A stretch of 64,000 nt of DNA from contig SVIG01000006.1 in the NCBI GenBank assembly GCA_015071005.1, positions 1 to 64,000 on the forward strand, read 5' to 3'. A model generated the notes under the pieces. That model saw nothing but the letters and a program-made list of their open reading frames with translations, made no database searches and was not told where the DNA came from. Both the position numbers and the translations under genes were made by a program. Positions within the stretch are counted from its first letter, which is position 1. The number at the start of each line of letters is the position of its first letter. The stretch is from Clostridiales bacterium (lineage in GTDB: Bacteria; Bacillota; Clostridia; Christensenellales; Borkfalkiaceae). Shown here in pieces: positions 56,868-64,000 of the stretch.

Positions 56868-57797
56868 ATGTCGACTAAACCCATCATCCCCATTTTTTAT
56901 GCGTCGGATGAAAACTATTTGCCCTATTTGGCTGTATCGCTTGCTTCGTTGAAAGAAAATGCAAGCAAGGAATACGCGTACGAAATTTATATTTTGAATG
57001 CGGGCATTGATATGTCTAAAACAGACAAGGTGATGAAATTCGCGGAAGAGAATTTTGGAATTCATTTCGTTGACGTAAGCGAACAAATGGAAAAGGTTAA
57101 AAGCGCGTTGCAGCTTCGCGATTATTATACGGGCGCTACCTATTACCGTATTTTTATTGCAAATATGTTCCCGCAATATGAGCGCGCGTTATATATCGAT
57201 AGCGACACGATCGTTTTAGGGGATATCAGTAAGCTTTGCACCGTAGAAATGGGGGACAACTTGATTGCGGCTGTGCCCGACGGCGCGGTAGCGAGCGTAC
57301 CTGCTTTCCGTCTTTACACGAAAGAGGTGCTTGGCATCGACGCAAAAGAATATTTCAACGCAGGGGTTATTTTGATGAACCTCGACGCGTTTAGAGAATT
57401 TGATTTCTACGGCAAATTCTGTGATTTGTTGAAAAAATATAAATTCCGCGTAGCGCAGGATCAGGACTATTTGAACGTATTGTGCCATAAGCGCACGTTG
57501 CTCCTTGGTATGGAGTGGAATAGAATGCCGATCGGCGGCACAACGAATGAAAAACCCGAGCTTATTCACTACAATTTGACCCTCAAGCCTTGGCATTACG
57601 ACAACATTTTGTTCCAAGAATATTTTTGGGAATATGCGAATAAGAGTGAATATTGCGACGTGATCAAAGCGGAGCTTGCAGGGTACACCGGCGCACGCAA
57701 AGAAAACGACGCGATTTGCGAGCAAAAGCTTATCGAGCTTGCGATTGCGGAAGCGCAAAGAGAAGACAACTACTGGAAAGTTTTTGGAAATAAATAA
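56868..57797 (+). CDS. Family 8 glycosyltransferase
   Basis: This 309-residue GT-A fold enzyme transfers a sugar from a nucleotide sugar with retention. The N-terminal PIFYASDENYLPYLAVSLASL is typical of GT8 (LPS galactosyltransferase/glycogenin-like). The metal/nucleotide DxD is in RALYIDSDTIVLGD, and FNAGVILMNL and HYNLTLKPWHY (the late H-x-x-x-x-KPW motif) are present. It is soluble or peripheral. AAGGAG precedes the ATG. It leads a three-gene unit with two acyltransferase-like genes (20-base gap, then 4-base overlap), suggesting a glycosylated, acylated lipid product. Confidence 0.9.
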   Translation: MSTKPIIPIFYASDENYLPYLAVSLASLKENASKEYAYEIYILNAGIDMSKTDKVMKFAEENFGIHFVDVSEQMEKVKSALQLRDYYTGATYYRIFIANMFPQYERALYIDSDTIVLGDISKLCTVEMGDNLIAAVPDGAVASVPAFRLYTKEVLGIDAKEYFNAGVILMNLDAFREFDFYGKFCDLLKKYKFRVAQDQDYLNVLCHKRTLLLGMEWNRMPIGGTTNEKPELIHYNLTLKPWHYDNILFQEYFWEYANKSEYCDVIKAELAGYTGARKENDAICEQKLIELAIAEAQREDNYWKVFGNK

Positions 57798-57817
57798 GTA
57801 AAACGAGGTGGGCAGGT

Positions 57818-58729
57818 ATGGATTTATCCAAACTTTCTCCTTATAGAAAGGAAGTATTAAACCGTATAAAGGAATACGAAAAAGCAGGTAGATTCGATGA
57901 GGACGTCGAGGACGATCCCGAAGCGCCCGAGCTTTTGCCCGACAAGGTGGATTATCTTTGCAAAAAGCTTTCGAGCAAGATTAAACGCAAGGTAGCGAAT
58001 TTTATTGGCGATCGGTATTTCTTGGGACTTATCAAGAAAGATATTTTGGTAATTGACGGGGTGACGGGGGAAGAGCATCTCTCCGCGCTTAAAAACGGCG
58101 CGATCGTCACCTGCAACCATTTCTCGGCGTTTGACAATTACGTCGTATTCCATTGCATTCGAAAGTCGTTGCCGAAAAAATATCTCTACAAAATCATTCG
58201 CGAGGGAAATTATACGAATTTCCCTGGATTATACGGATTTTTGTTCCGCAACTGCAACACGTTGCCTTTGTCGAGCAACCGTCGCACGATGATCAATTTT
58301 ATGTCGGCGGTAAACACGCACTTAAAAAACGGCGAAAGTATTTTAATTTATCCCGAACAGGGGATGTGGTGGAATTATAGAAAGCCCCGTCCTTTCAAAG
58401 TGGGCGGCTTTAAGATGGCGTACCGCGCGAAAGTGCCAGTACTTCCCACCTTTATCACAATGACCGACGACGAACGCTTGGACGGCGACGGATATCCGAT
58501 TCAAAGATTTACCTTGCATATTATGCCCCCGATTTATCCCGACGAAACGCTCGGGGAGAAGGTCGGTGCGGAAAAAATGAAGGACGAAGCGTATGCGCTT
58601 TGTAAGGCAAAATACGAGGAAGTATACGGCGTTCCCTTGACCTACGGAGAAGAAGAAACAACGGAAGAAAACACGGAAAATCAAGAAAATGAGGCTACCG
58701 TGTCCGAAGCGAACGAGGCGAAAGCATGA
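57818..58729 (+). CDS. Lysophospholipid acyltransferase family protein (PlsC-like)
   Basis: This 303-residue enzyme of the PlsC/LPLAT superfamily should acylate a hydroxyl of a lipid or glycolipid. The block I motif is TCNHFSAFDNY (H-x4-D), and later blocks are ILIYPEQGMWW and VPVLPTFITM. An Asp/Glu-rich N-terminal region (about 25-45) and a Glu/Asn-rich tail of about 30 residues are added. The ATG is embedded in a copy of the dispersed motif (GTGGGCAGGTATG). The next gene starts inside its last codons. The acyl acceptor is unknown. Confidence 0.88.
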   Translation: MDLSKLSPYRKEVLNRIKEYEKAGRFDEDVEDDPEAPELLPDKVDYLCKKLSSKIKRKVANFIGDRYFLGLIKKDILVIDGVTGEEHLSALKNGAIVTCNHFSAFDNYVVFHCIRKSLPKKYLYKIIREGNYTNFPGLYGFLFRNCNTLPLSSNRRTMINFMSAVNTHLKNGESILIYPEQGMWWNYRKPRPFKVGGFKMAYRAKVPVLPTFITMTDDERLDGDGYPIQRFTLHIMPPIYPDETLGEKVGAEKMKDEAYALCKAKYEEVYGVPLTYGEEETTEENTENQENEATVSEANEAKA

Positions 58730-59337
58730 TTTTATATTTAAGCATTATCGGCGTATGCGTACTGATTATTTCAGGAATCGTAACGCCGATTTACAACGTA
58801 AATTTCTTTTATGCGCTCGGTTTTGCGGCGCTTGCGGCTGTGCTGGTGATTATCGTAGACGCGTTGGTGGCGACCGTTTGTCGATTACTCCCGAAAAAAT
58901 GGGCGAATCACGAAAAAAAAATCTACACCGTTTCAGCAAGGGAAAAGAAATTTTATGAAAGATTGAAAATTCGCAAATGGAAGGACGCAGTTCCCGAAAT
59001 CGGTCAATTCACGGGTTTTAGAAAGAATAAAATCGTCGATCCCAAAAGCGTGGAATACTTAGATAGATTCCTTTTAGAAATTTGCTACGGCGAATTAGGG
59101 CATACGTTTAGCGTGCCGCTTGGGTTCTTGATTTTGCTCCTTTTTCCGATCACGAAAATTTGGTTTGCGGTGGCAATTCCCGTAGGGATTGTGAATATTT
59201 TTATGAATTTGCCCTCCCTTTTCATTTTGCGTTATAACTCCTATAAATTGGGAGTCTTGCGCAAGAGTGTGCTCAAAAAACAACAACGCGCCAAGAAGAG
59301 CGAGGCTTTAGAAGAAGCAGCGCCTACGGAAGCGTAA
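58726..59337 (+). CDS. CrtO-like glycosyl acyltransferase family membrane protein
   Basis: This 203-residue membrane protein has two N-terminal helices and two later ones. Its soluble core matches the pattern of the staphyloxanthin-pathway CrtO acyltransferases: LKIRKWKDAVPEIGQF, then LDRFLLEICYGELGHTFSVPLGFLIL, and a final NLPSLFILRYNSYKL where CrtO has NVPIIIVQRYNRPRL. CrtO adds a fatty acid to a sugar on a carotenoid. No carotenoid gene is in the window, so the acceptor is more likely the product of the GT8/LPLAT genes just upstream. It overlaps the LPLAT gene by four bases and ends the operon. Confidence 0.8.
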   Translation: MILYLSIIGVCVLIISGIVTPIYNVNFFYALGFAALAAVLVIIVDALVATVCRLLPKKWANHEKKIYTVSAREKKFYERLKIRKWKDAVPEIGQFTGFRKNKIVDPKSVEYLDRFLLEICYGELGHTFSVPLGFLILLLFPITKIWFAVAIPVGIVNIFMNLPSLFILRYNSYKLGVLRKSVLKKQQRAKKSEALEEAAPTEA

Positions 59338-59355
59338 AACAAACTTAAAAGATAC

Positions 59356-59395
59356 AAAACAGCGGATTTTTTTTGGAATCCGCTGTTTTTTTGTG
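59356..59395 (+). terminator. Terminator of the glycolipid-like operon
   Basis: AAAACAGCGGATT and AATCCGCTGTTTT form a perfect 13-bp stem with an eight-base loop, followed by T. Confidence 0.9.
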
Positions 59396-59466
59396 TAAAA
59401 AATGAAAATTTCAAAAAAAATTAAAAATTTTTTCTAAAAAAAAAGGGAAATAGGGTTCTTTTGTCG

Positions 59467-59490
59467 AATATATTATTATAATAATATATT
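59467..59490. promoter_or_regulatory. Perfect 24-bp AT-only palindrome upstream of dgt
   Basis: AATATATTATTA is followed directly by its exact complement. It contains TATAAT in both orientations. It lies 81 bases before the dgt start and is probably the promoter/operator area of the dgt-dnaG-rpoD operon, since no other promoter was found in the gap. A possible hairpin CTCGCG/CGCGAG follows at about 59512-59545. Confidence 0.5.
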
Positions 59491-59571
59491 TTTGGGGTGT
59501 AGCGCCTCGGATCTCGCGTCGTTCGAATAAAAGAAAAATGCGCGAGCGAATTAGGCTTTAAGGAGTTTAGT

Positions 59572-60600
59572 ATGATAGATAGGGGAAAAATGACCGTTCG
59601 CGAGCGGGTATGCGAAAATGAAAACCGCATACTCTCGCCCTATGCGAAAAAATCGGCGGAAACGGCGGGCAGGGCAAGAGAAGAAGCGCCGTGTTCTTTC
59701 CGTACCGAGTTTCAACGGGACAGGGATCGGATTATTTACAGCAATTCCTTCAAACGCTTGAAAAACAAAACGCAGGTCTTTTTCGCGCCTGAGGGGGATC
59801 ACTATATCACTCGCCTTACCCACACCTTCGACGTATCGCAAATCGCGCGCTCCATTTCGCGCTCGCTCGCGTTGAACGAGGACTTGGCGGAAGCGATTGC
59901 GCTTGGGCACGACTTGGGGCATACGCCCTTTGGGCACGTGGGCGAAAAGGTACTCAACAAGCTCTCGTCGCATGGGTTTATGCACAACGAACAGTCGGTT
60001 CGCGTGGTAGACGTGATTGAAAAGGGCGGGCGTGGACTCAACCTTACGCAAGAAGTCCGCGACGGAATTTTGGAGCATAAGAGTTCGGGGAAGCCTGCAA
60101 CGCTGGAAGGTATGGCGGTGTCGCTTGCGGATAGAATTGCGTATATCAATCACGATATCGAGGACGCGATCCGCGCAGGGCTTTTGACGGAAGAAGATTT
60201 GCCCAAGGCGGCGGTGGAACGGCTGGGTAAACGCACGAAAGAACGCATCAACACCGCGATTGCGGATATTTATGAAAATTCTTACGGGAAACCGTACGTT
60301 TGTATGTCCGACGAGGTGATGGACGCAACGAACGAACTGCGGACCTTTATGTTTGCAAGGGTATACGATTACTCGAACGTAATTATTCAAGAACGCGCGG
60401 AGCGTATGCTCACGCAAATGTTTGAATATTTTATGCAGCATACGGACAAGCTGCCCACGCCCTATTTGATGCTTTTGGATTCGTGGGATAAAGAACGCGT
60501 CGTGTGCGATTATCTTTCGGGGATGACCGATCGCTATGCGATCAGCGTGTTTGAAAACATCTTCATCCCCTCAACGTTTTCGATAGGAGGTAGGACGTGA
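59572..60600 (+). CDS. dgt: dGTP triphosphohydrolase (HD domain)
   Basis: This 342-residue enzyme hydrolyses dNTPs (dGTP in the type enzyme) to nucleoside and triphosphate. It has YSNSFKRLKNKTQVF, HYITRLTHTFDVSQIAR with the first metal His, the HD pair in ALGHDLGHTPFGHVGE, and MAVSLADRIAYINHDIED with the last metal Asp. This is the shorter bacterial Dgt-like form. AAGGAG precedes the ATG. dnaG starts in its stop codon, so the two are translationally coupled; dgt-dnaG-rpoD is common in Clostridia. Confidence 0.93.
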   Translation: MIDRGKMTVRERVCENENRILSPYAKKSAETAGRAREEAPCSFRTEFQRDRDRIIYSNSFKRLKNKTQVFFAPEGDHYITRLTHTFDVSQIARSISRSLALNEDLAEAIALGHDLGHTPFGHVGEKVLNKLSSHGFMHNEQSVRVVDVIEKGGRGLNLTQEVRDGILEHKSSGKPATLEGMAVSLADRIAYINHDIEDAIRAGLLTEEDLPKAAVERLGKRTKERINTAIADIYENSYGKPYVCMSDEVMDATNELRTFMFARVYDYSNVIIQERAERMLTQMFEYFMQHTDKLPTPYLMLLDSWDKERVVCDYLSGMTDRYAISVFENIFIPSTFSIGGRT

Positions 60601-62411
60601 TCGGCGGAAGAAATTTCGATTCCGAATTCAGCGTATTTTTGAAAGAGCTTAAAGAGCGGAGCGACATTGTCGAAGTTATTCGCAGCTACGTCGCGGTCGA
60701 TCGAAAGGGTGGAAATTATTGGGCTTGCTGTCCTTTCCATCACGAAAAGACTCCGTCGTTTGCAGTCAACGAAGCCGAGCAGTTTTATCATTGCTTTGGG
60801 TGTCAGGAATCGGGCGACGTAATCAAGTTCGTGCAAGAGATTGAATCGACCGATTTTATGGGCGCGGTGCGAATTTTGGCGGACAGGGCGAAGATGCAAG
60901 TGCCCGAGAGCAATTTCGATACGGAAGAATCGATTCGGAAAAAGAAAAAGCGGGATAACATGGCAAAAATTTTGCTCGATTCCGCAAGGTTTTATCTGAA
61001 TAATCTATACAGCGGCGATGAGCGCGCGGACGCGCATTTAGAATATATCGCAAAACGCGGTCTTTCCCCGACGACGGTGAAAAAGTTTGGGCTTGGCGCG
61101 TCGTTGGATTTCAATTCCCTGCCCGAGTATCTCGCAGGGAAAGGATATTTCAAGGAAGACTTGATCGACAGCGGCGTTTTGGCGGTCAGCGAAAAAAACA
61201 ACCGTATGTACGATTCGCTTGGCGGAAGGCTGATTTTCCCGATTATCAACGCGTTTGACGAGGTGATCGGCTTTGGCGGCCGCGTGATGGAAAAGACTAA
61301 GTTTGCCAAGTACAAGAATACGAAAGAAACGTTGCTCTTTGATAAGAGTAAAACTCTTTACAACGTAAACCTTTTGAAAAAGCTCAAACGCGAACAGCCC
61401 ATTCAAGAGGTAATTATCGTAGAAGGGTATATGGACACGATTTCCTTGTACCAAGCAGGGTTTAAGAACGTCGTTGCGTCCATGGGTACGTCGCTTACAA
61501 AAGAACAGGCGCGGCTTATCAAGCGGTATACCGACAACGTCCTTATTAGCTACGACGGGGATTTTGCGGGACAGAAAGCCGATTTACGCGGCTTGGAAAT
61601 TCTCGACGAGGCGGGTTTGCATTTGCGCGTAGTACCGATGCCGGACGGGCTCGACCCCGACGACGTTGCAAAGCAGGGCGCGGACGCTTACCAAAAGTGT
61701 TTGGACGCGGCGATGCCGCTTATCGATTATCGGCTGCACTCTCTTGAACGGAATTACGATTTGAGTAAGACGGAAGGCAAGCGCAGATTCATTGCGGCGG
61801 CGCTAAAAATTGTCAAGACGGCGGAAAGCGAGAGCGTGAAAGAGGAGCTTTTGAAAAAGCTTCGAGACAAGACGAACGTTTCTTATAGCGCGTTGGAGCG
61901 AGATTTGCAAAACGCGAAATCGGAAACGGAGGAGCGCGAAGAGGAAACGCCGAAGGAAAAGCTTGCGGAGGCGGCAGGTACGGACAAGCAGCAAAAAGCG
62001 AAACGTTTTATCTTGGCGGCAAAGCTATTCTCCGCGCCGTACGCGAAGGAGCTTTCGGTGGACGAGCTACCGCTCACCGACGAAACGCATATCATCATTG
62101 CGCGGTATATTTCCGAGCATGAAAGCAAGGGCGAGCGAATTCGTCCGAGCGAGCTTTTCGAGTTGCTCGATGAAAACAGCGCCGAGTTCAATGCGATTCT
62201 TGATCTAAATTATGGGGAACGATTGAGCGGAGAAACGGCGGAGCGTTTTTTTGCCGACAGCGTAAAGACGTTGCGCTTGGAAGCGATTGAAAAGCAAATT
62301 GCGGAGTGCAACGCGCAGTACGCGCGGGCAATGGACGTGAACGAGCGGAAAAAGATTTCAGCGAAATTGCTTGCGCTCGTACAAAAGCAAAAAGAGTTAA
62401 AACGAAAATAA
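60597..62411 (+). CDS. dnaG: DNA primase
   Basis: This 604-residue primase makes RNA primers at the fork. It has the CHC2 zinc finger (about 41-65: CCPFHHEKTPSFAVNEAEQFYHCFGC), the basic RPD core, a TOPRIM domain with EGYMDTISLYQAGFKNVVASMGTSLT and SYDGDFAGQKA acidic motif (DGD), and a helicase-binding C-terminal region. The start is GTG 60597 with AGGAGG six bases upstream; it overlaps the dgt TGA. rpoD follows after 56 bases, giving the conserved macromolecular synthesis cluster. Confidence 0.95.
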   Translation: MIGGRNFDSEFSVFLKELKERSDIVEVIRSYVAVDRKGGNYWACCPFHHEKTPSFAVNEAEQFYHCFGCQESGDVIKFVQEIESTDFMGAVRILADRAKMQVPESNFDTEESIRKKKKRDNMAKILLDSARFYLNNLYSGDERADAHLEYIAKRGLSPTTVKKFGLGASLDFNSLPEYLAGKGYFKEDLIDSGVLAVSEKNNRMYDSLGGRLIFPIINAFDEVIGFGGRVMEKTKFAKYKNTKETLLFDKSKTLYNVNLLKKLKREQPIQEVIIVEGYMDTISLYQAGFKNVVASMGTSLTKEQARLIKRYTDNVLISYDGDFAGQKADLRGLEILDEAGLHLRVVPMPDGLDPDDVAKQGADAYQKCLDAAMPLIDYRLHSLERNYDLSKTEGKRRFIAAALKIVKTAESESVKEELLKKLRDKTNVSYSALERDLQNAKSETEEREEETPKEKLAEAAGTDKQQKAKRFILAAKLFSAPYAKELSVDELPLTDETHIIIARYISEHESKGERIRPSELFELLDENSAEFNAILDLNYGERLSGETAERFFADSVKTLRLEAIEKQIAECNAQYARAMDVNERKKISAKLLALVQKQKELKRK

Positions 62412-62467
62412 AACAAAAAAATTAAGGGAGAACGGGCGACCGTTCAGTATAAACGGAGGATGAAAAA

Positions 62468-63523
62468 GTGAATATATCCGAACAAAAACTCAACGAAATC
62501 ATCGGTGGCATTATCAATAAGTTTGGCAAGAAAGGTAGCATTACGACCAATGAACTTTGCGATATTATGGAAAAATTTGATACGAATCCCAACCAAATTG
62601 ATTTCGTATACAAGACCTTGAACGAAGCAAGTATTCAAATCGTGGACGAGGATCAAAGGGACAGGGAACTCTTTGAACAAGCCCTTTCCGATATTGGTTT
62701 GGACGATCCCGTCAAGATGTATCTTAAAGACATCGGTAGAGTACCCTTGCTTTCGGCGGAAGAGGAAGTCGAGCTTGCAAAACGTATGCAGGAAGACGAC
62801 GTTGCGGCGAAGAAGCGTCTTTCCGAGGCGAACCTTCGTCTTGTCGTTTCGATTGCAAAGCGTTACGTTGGGCGCGGTATGCTTTTCTTGGACTTAATTC
62901 AAGAAGGGAACTTGGGTCTTATGAAAGCGGTGGAAAAATTTGACTATCAAAAGGGTTTCAAGTTTTCCACGTACGCAACGTGGTGGATTCGTCAGTCGAT
63001 CACGCGTGCAATCGCGGACCAGGCGCGTACGATTCGTATCCCCGTGCACATGGTTGAAACGATCAATCGATTGACGAGAGTACAACGCGTTTTGATTCAA
63101 GAGCTTGGCCGTGAACCGACCCCGAGCGAGCTTGCGGAAAAGATGGGCGTGACGGAAGAAAAGGTGCGCGAAATTCAAAAGATTGCGCAAGATCCTATTT
63201 CCTTGGAAAAGCCGATCGGCGAGGAAGAAGATAGCCACTTGGGCGATTTCATCGAAGATGAAAAGACGGCGACGCCGACGGACGACGTTGCGGCGAAAAT
63301 GTTGAAGGAACAGCTTTTGCACGTTTTGGATACCCTTACCCCGAGAGAAGAAAAGGTGCTTCGCTTGCGCTACGGTATTGACGATGGAAAGTCTAGAACG
63401 CTCGAAGAAGTTGGTAAGGAATTCAACGTCACGAGAGAACGTATCCGCCAAATCGAAGCAAAAGCGTTGAGAAAGCTCCGTCATCCTTCGCGCAGCAAGA
63501 AGTTGAAAGATTTTCTTGAATAA
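62468..63523 (+). CDS. rpoD: Primary sigma factor (sigma-70/SigA)
   Basis: This 351-residue sigma factor directs RNA polymerase to the housekeeping promoters found all over this window. An N-terminal region 1.1-like helix set (about 1-60) is followed by region 1.2 ([28 protein letters not shown]). Region 2 carries [41 protein letters not shown]; region 3 follows, then region 4 with [49 protein letters not shown]-type features. The start is GTG 62468 with CGGAGG ten bases upstream. trmK starts on the last base of the stop. Confidence 0.97.
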   Translation: MNISEQKLNEIIGGIINKFGKKGSITTNELCDIMEKFDTNPNQIDFVYKTLNEASIQIVDEDQRDRELFEQALSDIGLDDPVKMYLKDIGRVPLLSAEEEVELAKRMQEDDVAAKKRLSEANLRLVVSIAKRYVGRGMLFLDLIQEGNLGLMKAVEKFDYQKGFKFSTYATWWIRQSITRAIADQARTIRIPVHMVETINRLTRVQRVLIQELGREPTPSELAEKMGVTEEKVREIQKIAQDPISLEKPIGEEEDSHLGDFIEDEKTATPTDDVAAKMLKEQLLHVLDTLTPREEKVLRLRYGIDDGKSRTLEEVGKEFNVTRERIRQIEAKALRKLRHPSRSKKLKDFLE

Positions 63524-64000
63524 TGTCGTACGGGAAACGGATTGATACCCTTTGCGCTCTTTTGCAAAACTCGGAAACGTTTGCCGACGTGGGTTGTGAT
63601 CACGGCTATTGTAGCGAGTACGTCTTAAAAACCGGGCTTTGCGAGAAGGTCATTTTTTCGGACGTGAGCCGCGGCAGCTTAGCCAAGGCGGAAAGCCTGC
63701 TGGAAGCGTACGTCGAGGACGGGCGTGCGGTCGGCGTACTTGGCGACGGCTTTTTCGGCGTACCGAAGGATACGCAGCAGGTCTTGATCGCAGGTATGGG
63801 CGGTAGCGAAATTATTTCCATTCTTTCCGATGAAAAGTATGGTTTTTTGCCCAAACGGTTTGTTTTTCAACCGATGCACGATCAGGAAAAGCTCCGTCGG
63901 TATATCGTGGAAAAGGGCGGCTATATCGAACGGGATTTTACCTTCCAAGACGTCAAATATTACGACGTAATCGTTGGCGGAAGATGGGTAGAGGGTATGG
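63523..64000 (+). CDS. trmK: tRNA (adenine-22-N1)-methyltransferase, partial
   Basis: The first 159 codons are present and the gene runs off the right edge. The SAM-binding motif ADVGCDHGYCSEYVLKTG, the post-I acidic strand IFSDVS, and the TrmK-specific LIAGMGGSEII are visible, followed by FQPMHDQEKLRRYIVEKGGY and the alpha/beta continuation. It methylates A22 of tRNA D-arms. The ATG overlaps the rpoD stop codon (TAATG), so it belongs to the dgt-dnaG-rpoD operon. The order rpoD-trmK is usual in Firmicutes. Confidence 0.9.
   Translation, partial: MSYGKRIDTLCALLQNSETFADVGCDHGYCSEYVLKTGLCEKVIFSDVSRGSLAKAESLLEAYVEDGRAVGVLGDGFFGVPKDTQQVLIAGMGGSEIISILSDEKYGFLPKRFVFQPMHDQEKLRRYIVEKGGYIERDFTFQDVKYYDVIVGGRWVEGM

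Overview
The window looks like chromosome of an uncultured, probably gut-dwelling Bacillota of the class Clostridia (Christensenellales-like is a guess). The evidence is a Gram-positive gene repertoire: ctsR-type mcsA/mcsB/clpC genes, a phenylalanyl T-box leader, KtrAB, dgt-dnaG-rpoD-trmK, short archaeal-type ProRS, DUF3343, lipoproteins with lipoboxes but no outer-membrane genes, near-consensus sigma-A promoters with 17-bp spacers, and many strong intrinsic terminators. No transposase, integrase, phage gene, rRNA or CRISPR array was seen.

Layout. 1-2.1 kb: the C-terminal tail of a surface protein, two small unknown genes and an EF-hand/EcsC-like protein. 2.1-2.7 kb: tRNA-Pro(CGG) behind a perfect promoter but preceded by two ~195-bp tandem repeats, each carrying a 5' tRNA half. 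2.8-24 kb: a cell-surface region with an SGNH lipoprotein, a 2510-residue subtilase/BspA-LRR/Ig-like surface protein, two zinc-ribbon proteins, a 1487-residue GLUG/beta lipoprotein, an extracytoplasmic redox operon (CD1871A-like membrane protein, polyferredoxin membrane protein, TlpA) and a convergent lipoprotein pair, one with a thioredoxin domain. 24-31.5 kb: nagB, tRNA-Ser(GCT) with a duplicated 3' end, ktrB-ktrA, ppa, a multi-spanning zinc-ribbon protein and proS.

31.7-42.6 kb is one uninterrupted same-strand run: membrane XRE regulator, mcsA, mcsB, clpC, then aroC-aroB-aroA-aroE-aroQ-aroK and an SDR reductase. It joins protein quality control to the chorismate pathway. 42.6-46.7 kb has small unknown genes, a cysteine desulfurase-like enzyme divergent from a DUF3343 protein, nth, two small helical proteins and mscL. 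46.7-56.3 kb is housekeeping: T-box, pheS, pheT, truB, ribF, nfo, an Xaa-Pro peptidase, efp, dtd and a PhnP-like hydrolase. 56.5-59.4 kb is a three-gene glycolipid-like operon (GT8 glycosyltransferase, PlsC-type acyltransferase, CrtO-like acyltransferase) preceded by tandem palindromes. The window ends with dgt, dnaG, rpoD and the start of trmK.

The items most worth a second look are the tRNA-Pro repeat array, the redox conduit beside TlpA-type lipoproteins, the glycolipid operon with its operator array, a dispersed GGGGGCAGGTAYG motif, the leaderless membrane XRE regulator in the usual ctsR position, and the giant protease with a Gly-Cys-Gly C-terminal tail. All functions are read from sequence motifs by eye; no database search was run.
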